Part shown: piece by piece, positions 58,755 through 64,000 of the stretch | Layout of the letters: every line of letters begins with the position of its first letter | Numbering within the stretch: position 1 is the stretch's first letter | Assembly: GCA_900759445.1 (NCBI GenBank) | Contig: CAAEVH010000010.1 | Span: forward strand, 1 to 64,000 | Origin: an uncultured Raoultella sp. | Lineage (GTDB): Bacteria; Pseudomonadota; Gammaproteobacteria; Enterobacterales; Enterobacteriaceae | Length of the DNA stretch: 64,000 nt | Direction: 5' to 3' | Notes under the pieces: model-generated | Databases searched by the model: none | What the model was told of the DNA's origin: nothing | Seen by the model: only the letters and a program-made list of their open reading frames with translations | Translations under genes and position numbers: made by a program

Positions 58755-59459
58755 ATGGACCGATTCCCACGATCCGATTCTATTGTACAGGCCCGTTCCG
58801 GCCTGCAAACGTATATGGCGCAGGTGTACGGCTGGATGACCTGCGGACTGTTGCTGACGGCGTTTATCGCCTGGTATGCGGCAAATACGCCCGCGGTGAT
58901 GATGTTTGTCTTCTCCAGCAAAATCACCTTCTTTGGACTGATCATCGCCCAGCTAGCGCTGGTGTTCGTCCTGTCCGGCATGGTGCAAAGGCTCAGCGCG
59001 GGAATGGCGACCACGCTGTTTATGCTCTATTCGGCATTAACCGGGCTGACGCTATCAAGCATTTTTATCGTCTATACCTACTCGTCTATCGCCAGCACCT
59101 TCGTGGTCACCGGCGGGATGTTCGGGATCATGAGTTTGTACGGCTACACCACCAAACGCGATCTCAGCGGCTTCGGCAATATGCTGTTTATGGCGCTGAT
59201 CGGTATTGTGCTGGCCTCGCTGGTTAACTTCTGGCTGAAGAGCGAAGCGCTGATGTGGGCGGTGACCTATATTGGGGTGATTGTGTTTGTCGGCCTGACC
59301 GCTTATGACACGCAGAAGCTGAAAAATATCGGTGAGCAGATCGACCTGCGTGACAGCTCAAATCTGCGTAAATACGCAATTCTTGGGGCCTTAACGCTGT
59401 ATCTGGACTTCATCAACCTGTTCCTGATGCTGCTGCGTATCTTCGGCAATCGTCGTTAA
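58755..59459 (+). CDS. ybhL: BI-1/TMBIM family membrane protein YbhL
   Basis: 234-residue inner-membrane protein with seven hydrophobic segments and the BI-1 signature (GGMFGIMSLYGYTTKRDLSGFG, YDTQKLKNI with the conserved Asp of the family ion sensor). Related to the B. subtilis YetJ calcium leak channel; the E. coli role is unknown. It starts 41 bp after moaE with SD CAGGAG. Monocistronic or read through from moa. Confidence 0.93.
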   Translation: MDRFPRSDSIVQARSGLQTYMAQVYGWMTCGLLLTAFIAWYAANTPAVMMFVFSSKITFFGLIIAQLALVFVLSGMVQRLSAGMATTLFMLYSALTGLTLSSIFIVYTYSSIASTFVVTGGMFGIMSLYGYTTKRDLSGFGNMLFMALIGIVLASLVNFWLKSEALMWAVTYIGVIVFVGLTAYDTQKLKNIGEQIDLRDSSNLRKYAILGALTLYLDFINLFLMLLRIFGNRR

Positions 59460-59466
59460 CTCTCTG

Positions 59467-59494
59467 TTGCCGGATGGCGTAAGCCGCCATCCGG
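59467..59494. repeat. REP element between ybhL and ybhN
   Basis: TGCCGGATGGCG / TAAG / CGCCATCCGG, a compact REP palindrome between convergent genes. Confidence 0.88.
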
Positions 59495-59498
59495 TGAA

Positions 59499-60461
59499 TC
59501 ATTTCGCCATCGCCTTCTCGTTTTTTACCCGCAACTTTTTCGCCCGACTCTCCAGCAGCAAATAGCACATCAGCGCCAGCAGCAGCGGAATAAAATAGTA
59601 CAGCACGCGATATGCGAGCAGGGCGGCAATGATTGTCCCCTGAGAGGTATTCTCTCCTGCCAGCAGCGCCATAAAGACCGCCTCCAGCACACCAATCCCC
59701 GCCGGAATATGCACGATAACACCGGCAATACTGCTCACCAGTAGTACGCCCAGCACGAAGAAATAGTTGATATTCTGACCCAGCAACAGCCAGATAATCG
59801 CCCCCATTACCATCCAGTTAGTACCGGATATCGCCATTTGCGCGAGGGCAAATTTCCAGGAGGGCAGTACCAGTTTTTGGCCCTTGATGGTGATGTGGCG
59901 ATGTTTAGCGAAAGCGCAAAACCACAGATAAACAACAATCATCAGCAGCAGCGCAATGCCTAAGAGGCGTAGCGTACCTTCATCGATATACCAGTGCGCG
60001 GGCAGTTCAACAACGCCGAAAGTGAAAATAAAACCGCCCAGCAGAATATAGCCCAGCCAGTTGGTGGTAATGCTCAGTGAAAAAATTCGCGTAATTGTGC
60101 TCCCCGGTAATCCGAGACGCGAGTAGAGACGATAACGCATCCCTATACCGCCCACCCATGTGCTTAACGTCAGGTTGAAGGCGTAACAGATAAACGACAC
60201 CAGCATGACCTGGCGTTTTGCCAGCTTGTGCCCGCAGTAGTAGCGCCCGAGCAAGTCATAGCAGCCGTAAAGTAAATAACTGACGATCACCAGCCCTACG
60301 GCGCTGAGCAGGGCGATCCGATTGTAATCGCGAATTACCGTCCACACTTCCTGCCAGTTGACCTTACTGGCATAAACGACCAGCAATACGATGACCGCAA
60401 TAAAAAATAGCCATGTGAGGATCTTTTTCGCTAAGCGCCAGCGTCGGTGGTTTTTTGGCAT
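59499..60461 (-). CDS. ybhN: UPF0104/flippase-like membrane protein YbhN
   Basis: 320-residue protein with about eight hydrophobic helices, of the LPG-synthase transmembrane/flippase-like family (LSTWVGGIGMRYRLYSRLGL, VHIPAGIGVLEAVFMALL). Genetic data in E. coli link it to phospholipid handling beside clsB; the activity is not established. Its start overlaps the clsB stop (ATG at 60459-60461), so it is coupled. Confidence 0.92.
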   Translation of the reverse strand: MPKNHRRWRLAKKILTWLFFIAVIVLLVVYASKVNWQEVWTVIRDYNRIALLSAVGLVIVSYLLYGCYDLLGRYYCGHKLAKRQVMLVSFICYAFNLTLSTWVGGIGMRYRLYSRLGLPGSTITRIFSLSITTNWLGYILLGGFIFTFGVVELPAHWYIDEGTLRLLGIALLLMIVVYLWFCAFAKHRHITIKGQKLVLPSWKFALAQMAISGTNWMVMGAIIWLLLGQNINYFFVLGVLLVSSIAGVIVHIPAGIGVLEAVFMALLAGENTSQGTIIAALLAYRVLYYFIPLLLALMCYLLLESRAKKLRVKNEKAMAK

Positions 60462-61702
60462 CAGGTTTCCCCTCCTGCATCCTCAGTTGGAATACGATCC
60501 TGGGTTTCCAGAGTTGGCTGTGCGGGGGGGGCTACCTCGGCCAGATGCGGGGTATGCGCCGGTAGCCAGCCGACCAGCGCCGGGAAGTGGCGTAAAAAGT
60601 GGAAGGCCAGCACGCTTTTGGTCAGGTTCCACCAGGTGCGTTTTGGCAGCATTGATTCATCAACTCGCTTGCAGTCCTGCGCAATAATGGGGTTCAGGTT
60701 GTCACGCAGGGTCTGGTTAAACGTGCGGTCATGAATAATAAGATTTGCCTCCAGATTGAGCGACAGACTGAGCGGGTCGAGATTGCTGGAACCTACCGTC
60801 GCCCAATGATCGTCCATTAGCGCGACTTTACCATGCAGGGGCTTACGCCGGTATTCATAGACATGGACGCCGCCTTTAACCAGATAGTTATACAGCAGGC
60901 GGGCACCCACTTTCACAATCGGCATATCCGGTTCACCCTGGACGATGAGTTTTACCCGAACGCCGCGTCGCGCAGCTTTTCGTAGGGCATGCAGCAGGCG
61001 ATAACCCGGAAAGAAATAGGCATTGGCAATGATCACTTCCCGCCGGGCCTGGGTCAGCATTTTCAAATAGTGGCGTTCAATATCATCGCGATGCTCTTCG
61101 TTATCGCGCCAGACAAACAGCGCCTGCGCTTCGCCTGGCCGATGATTTTCAATTGCCCGGTGATGACGTCGCCACCAGCGTCGTACGGCGCTCTGTCCCG
61201 GTAAGTTATCCAGCACGAATTTCAGGATGTCGGCCACGACTGGACCTTCCACGCGAACGGCGTAATCCTGCTTGGCCTCGGGACCGTAATCAGACATGTG
61301 TTCAGCGGAATAATTGATGCCGCCGACAAAGGCAACACGGTCATCAATGACCACAATTTTGCGATGCATACGGCGAAAGAGATTGGTACGCATACCGAAC
61401 AGACGCGGGCGCGGATCGTAGTAGCGGAAAATAACGCCAGCTACGGTCAACTCTTCGACAAAACTGTCGCTAAGATCCGGCGAACCGTAACCGTCCAGCA
61501 GCACCTCTGCTTTGATTCCGCGCTGGGCGGCGCCGAGCAAGGCGGCATGCAGCTGTTTTCCGACCGCATCTTCAAACCAGATAAAGGTCTCAAGGATAAT
61601 TTTTTGCTGTGCCTGTTCAATGGCGTCAAAGACGGCGGGATAGTATTGATCGCCATTTTCCAGCAGTTGAATTTGATTGCCTTCACGCCAGCCATTTTTC
61701 AT
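60461..61702 (-). CDS. clsB: Cardiolipin synthase B
   Basis: 413-residue phospholipase-D superfamily enzyme (ybhO) making cardiolipin or phosphatidylglycerol by phosphatidyl transfer. Two HKD motifs: His113-Lys115-Asp120 ([10 protein letters not shown]) and His290-Lys292-Asp297 ([10 protein letters not shown]). No N-terminal membrane helices, unlike ClsA. ATGA overlap with ybhP, and its end overlaps ybhN: one operon. Confidence 0.95.
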   Translation of the reverse strand: MKNGWREGNQIQLLENGDQYYPAVFDAIEQAQQKIILETFIWFEDAVGKQLHAALLGAAQRGIKAEVLLDGYGSPDLSDSFVEELTVAGVIFRYYDPRPRLFGMRTNLFRRMHRKIVVIDDRVAFVGGINYSAEHMSDYGPEAKQDYAVRVEGPVVADILKFVLDNLPGQSAVRRWWRRHHRAIENHRPGEAQALFVWRDNEEHRDDIERHYLKMLTQARREVIIANAYFFPGYRLLHALRKAARRGVRVKLIVQGEPDMPIVKVGARLLYNYLVKGGVHVYEYRRKPLHGKVALMDDHWATVGSSNLDPLSLSLNLEANLIIHDRTFNQTLRDNLNPIIAQDCKRVDESMLPKRTWWNLTKSVLAFHFLRHFPALVGWLPAHTPHLAEVAPPAQPTLETQDRIPTEDAGGET

Positions 61703-62460
61703 AAATGAATCTCCGCACTCAGGGGGGCATGATCGGACAAATGTCGCCAGTGACGCAGCGCCAGCGTCGTTGGGGTACTGGCATTCGCGTTTTTCACATA
61801 GATCCTGTCCAGACGCAGCAGGGGAAACTGCACCGGAAACGTCCGCGCCGGGCGACCGTGGGCGCGGGTAAAAATCTCGTCAAGGCCGGCCCTGGCTTTC
61901 AACGGGTGATTGGCCGTTTGCCGCCAGTCGTTAAAATCTCCGGCGATCACCACGGGCTCCGCGTCGGGCAGGGCATTGACCCAGTCAGCCAGCATAGCGA
62001 GCTGGGCCTGACGGTGTGCTTCACGCAAACCGAGATGCACGCACATGACATGGATTGGGTGCGAGAGCATTGGCGGCACGATGCGGCAGTAGAGGACCCC
62101 GCGCTTTTCACTCGCGCCGACGGACACATCGCGATTTTCATAATGTTCAATGGGATAACGCGACAGCACCGCGTTACCGTGATGCCCTTGCGGGTACACG
62201 GCGTTACGCCCGTAGGCGAAGTCGCTCCACATGGTGTCCGCCAGAAATTCGTAGTGGGTGGTATCCGGCCAGTTCTCAATCTGCAGCGAGTGAGCATCGT
62301 GCGCGCCCATAACTTCCTGTAGGCACACAATGTCTGCACCGACCGTTCTGACAGCCTCCCGTAGCTCAGGCAAAATAAAACGCCGGTTGAAGGCGGTGAA
62401 CCCTTTGTGAGTATTAATGGTGAGCACATTGAATGAAAATTGAACTCCCGATCCGCTCAT
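61699..62460 (-). CDS. ybhP: Endonuclease/exonuclease/phosphatase-family protein YbhP
   Basis: 253-residue EEP-fold hydrolase. Catalytic motifs [51 protein letters not shown] and the final [12 protein letters not shown] (catalytic Asp-His) are intact. Substrate unknown; related enzymes act on phospholipids or DNA, and the neighbours suggest lipid metabolism. Start at 62460 after GGGAGG, matching E. coli length. First gene of ybhP-clsB-ybhN. Confidence 0.94.
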   Translation of the reverse strand: MSGSGVQFSFNVLTINTHKGFTAFNRRFILPELREAVRTVGADIVCLQEVMGAHDAHSLQIENWPDTTHYEFLADTMWSDFAYGRNAVYPQGHHGNAVLSRYPIEHYENRDVSVGASEKRGVLYCRIVPPMLSHPIHVMCVHLGLREAHRQAQLAMLADWVNALPDAEPVVIAGDFNDWRQTANHPLKARAGLDEIFTRAHGRPARTFPVQFPLLRLDRIYVKNANASTPTTLALRHWRHLSDHAPLSAEIHL

Positions 62461-62591
62461 GAGCCTCCCGTTGGCGTCACTTCCTAAATAAAATAGTGTA
62501 GTCGTCGTCACAAAAAGATGCGGTGTTGCGGAATTTTCCGTAAAGTCCGGTACTCTGAATAATTAGTTGAAAATCCTTCAGGAGAAAAGCC

Positions 62592-63002
62592 ATGAGGTGG
62601 CAACAACGTGTTCGTGTCGCAACGGGTCTAAGTTGCTGGCAGATTGTGTTGCATTTACTGGTAGTGGCGTTGCTGGTAATGGGCTGGATGAGCGGTACGC
62701 TGGTGCGCGTCGGCCTGGGATTATGCGTCGTTTACGGCGTAACGGTTTTATTAATGCTGGCCTTGCAACGTCACCATGAGCAGCGCTGGCGCGACGTAGC
62801 TGATGTGCTGGAAGAGCTGACTACCACGTGGTATTTCGGTGCCGCGATGATCGTACTGTGGTTGCTGTCGCGCGTGCTGCAAAACAACGTCTTGCTGGCC
62901 CTGGCAGGGCTGGTGATCCTTGCCGGACCCGCCGTGGTCTCGCTGTTGGCGAAAGACAAAAAGCTACATCACCTTGCGTCTAAACATCGCATACGCCGCT
63001 GA
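62592..63002 (+). CDS. ybhQ: Inner-membrane protein YbhQ
   Basis: 136-residue protein with about four transmembrane helices and a basic C-terminus (KHRIRR). Known only as an inner-membrane protein in E. coli. It starts 131 bp from ybhP, divergently, with SD CAGGAG. Its 3' end overlaps ybhR by 39 bp in antiparallel. Confidence 0.92.
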   Translation: MRWQQRVRVATGLSCWQIVLHLLVVALLVMGWMSGTLVRVGLGLCVVYGVTVLLMLALQRHHEQRWRDVADVLEELTTTWYFGAAMIVLWLLSRVLQNNVLLALAGLVILAGPAVVSLLAKDKKLHHLASKHRIRR

Positions 63003-64000
63003 GCCGGTCGTGGCCGCTATTACCAACAGCGGCCACAAACTTCCCCACACAATCTGCAGACTCGCATCCTTCAGGTAAATCTGTTTCGTGATGTCCGTAA
63101 AATGGCGGATTGGGTTTATCCACGTCAGATTCTGTAGCCAGACCGGCATATTTTCGACCGGCGAGACGTAGCCTGAAAGTAAAATCGCCGGCATCATAAA
63201 CACAAACACGCCGATAAACGCCTGCTGCTGGGTGGCGCACAGTGATGAAATCAGTAGACCAAAGCCGACCAGCGACAGCCCGTAAATCACCATCGTGAAA
63301 TAGAACAGCGCCAATGAACCGGCAAACGGAATGTGATAAGCCCAGATGCCGATCGCCAGCACAATGGTGGCCTGAAACGTTGCCACAATTAACGCGGGCA
63401 CCGCTTTACCGATGAATATCTGCCAGGTGGTAAGCGGGGAGACCAGCAGCTGATCCAGCGTGCCTTGCTCGCGCTCGCGGGCAACCGAGAGCGAAGTGAC
63501 GATCATGACGCCGATGGTGGTGATCATGGCGATCAGCGACGGAACCACAAACCATTTGTAATCCAGATTCGGGTTATACCAGTTACGCACCACCAGCTCG
63601 CTGTTGTTCGGTTTCGGCTTGCCGTCCATCAGCTCCTGCTGATACTCCTTAACGATCTGCTGCAGATAATTCGCGGCAATTTGCGCACTGTTAGAGTTAC
63701 GCCCGTCGAGAATAATCTGCATGGGAGCCTGCTGGAAGGTATCCAGATTACGCGAAAAGTTGGCCGGGAAGCGCACCAGCAACAGGGCTTTTTGCGTGTC
63801 GATGGTGGGCTGGATCTCCTGCGGGCTTTTCAGCAGCAGAACGTGCGTAAAGGCGCTGGCGCGAGCGAAGCGCTGGGTTAGTTCCACCGAATGTTTACCG
63901 TTGTCTTCGTTATAGATAGCGATAGTGGCGTTGGTGACTTCCAGCGTGGCCGCGAACGGGAACAGAATAACCTGAATCAGCACCGGTAAAATCAGAATGG
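62964..64000 (-). CDS. ybhR: ABC exporter permease YbhR (5' end outside the window)
   Basis: 345 codons visible; the start lies beyond position 64000. An ABC-2 type permease of the YbhFSR drug/cation exporter. A large periplasmic domain (about residues 50-170, [29 protein letters not shown]) follows the first helix; five C-terminal helices include the [21 protein letters not shown] motif and [19 protein letters not shown]. The full E. coli protein is 368 residues, so about 23 are missing. Confidence 0.95.
   Translation of the reverse strand, partial: ILILPVLIQVILFPFAATLEVTNATIAIYNEDNGKHSVELTQRFARASAFTHVLLLKSPQEIQPTIDTQKALLLVRFPANFSRNLDTFQQAPMQIILDGRNSNSAQIAANYLQQIVKEYQQELMDGKPKPNNSELVVRNWYNPNLDYKWFVVPSLIAMITTIGVMIVTSLSVAREREQGTLDQLLVSPLTTWQIFIGKAVPALIVATFQATIVLAIGIWAYHIPFAGSLALFYFTMVIYGLSLVGFGLLISSLCATQQQAFIGVFVFMMPAILLSGYVSPVENMPVWLQNLTWINPIRHFTDITKQIYLKDASLQIVWGSLWPLLVIAATTGSAAYAMFRRKVM

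Overview
The window is chromosomal DNA from an Enterobacteriaceae member closest in layout to Citrobacter (Salmonella is the next best fit). The backbone follows the E. coli order tol-pal / lysT-valT tRNAs / nadA-pnuC / zitB / aroG / gpmA / galETKM / modF-modE / acrZ / modABC / ybhA / pgl / ybhC / ybhB / bioABFCD / uvrB / ybhK / moaABCDE / ybhL / ybhN-clsB-ybhP / ybhQ / ybhR. A complete hutIGCUH histidine-degradation locus, absent from E. coli K-12, sits between ybhC and ybhB. Species cannot be fixed from this sequence alone.

Region by region: 1-1.5 kb is the end of the Tol-Pal envelope locus. 1.7-2.5 kb holds five tRNA genes (Lys, Val, Lys, Lys, Lys) with tRNA 3'-end remnants and a 71-bp direct repeat carrying a terminator. 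2.7-8.2 kb covers NAD synthesis, nicotinamide riboside uptake, zinc export, DAHP synthase and phosphoglycerate mutase. 8.4-12.8 kb is the gal operon with both GalR operators and the CRP-site region. 12.9-18.2 kb is molybdate control and uptake plus the AcrB accessory peptide AcrZ. 18.2-20.2 kb is ybhA and pgl.

20.3-32.7 kb is the main accessory element: a 12-gene minus-strand operon for a type IVb pilus of the TCP/CFA-III/longus/CFC kind. It lies between pgl and ybhC, where E. coli K-12 carries ybhD/ybhH/ybhI. It runs major pilin, hairpin, very long minor pilin, TcpQ-like protein, secretin, three inner-membrane or periplasmic assembly proteins, ATPase, GspF/TcpE-like platform protein, prepilin peptidase, M23 endopeptidase, and a 447-residue secreted protein I do not recognise. 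It has one ATPase, no obvious retraction ATPase, no regulator and no lytic transglycosylase.

33.2-41.1 kb has ybhC, an intact lambda-type attB core, and the hut genes with HutC operators. 41.1-43.0 kb is ybhB plus a small graveyard: a tail-fibre/baseplate-J phage chimera, a secreted orphan protein and a truncated Hcp reading frame coupled to it. 43.0-48.0 kb is the divergent bio locus with its BirA operator. 48.0-48.7 kb is a solitary UrtE-like ABC ATPase. 49.5-51.5 kb is uvrB with a LexA box. 51.8-54.5 kb is a visibly AT-rich pair: a PLP sulphur-amino-acid lyase and an NhaC-family antiporter. 54.6-64.0 kb is ybhK, the moa operon (ModE box, inserted ERIC element, Moco riboswitch), ybhL, ybhN-clsB-ybhP, ybhQ and the 3' part of ybhR.

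Several parts are linked: ModE (14.5 kb) has good operator candidates at both modA and moaA, joining molybdate uptake to molybdopterin synthesis. HutC controls both hut transcription units. The pilus operon contains all classes of protein normally needed to process, assemble and export a type IVb pilus, so it looks self-sufficient apart from regulation.
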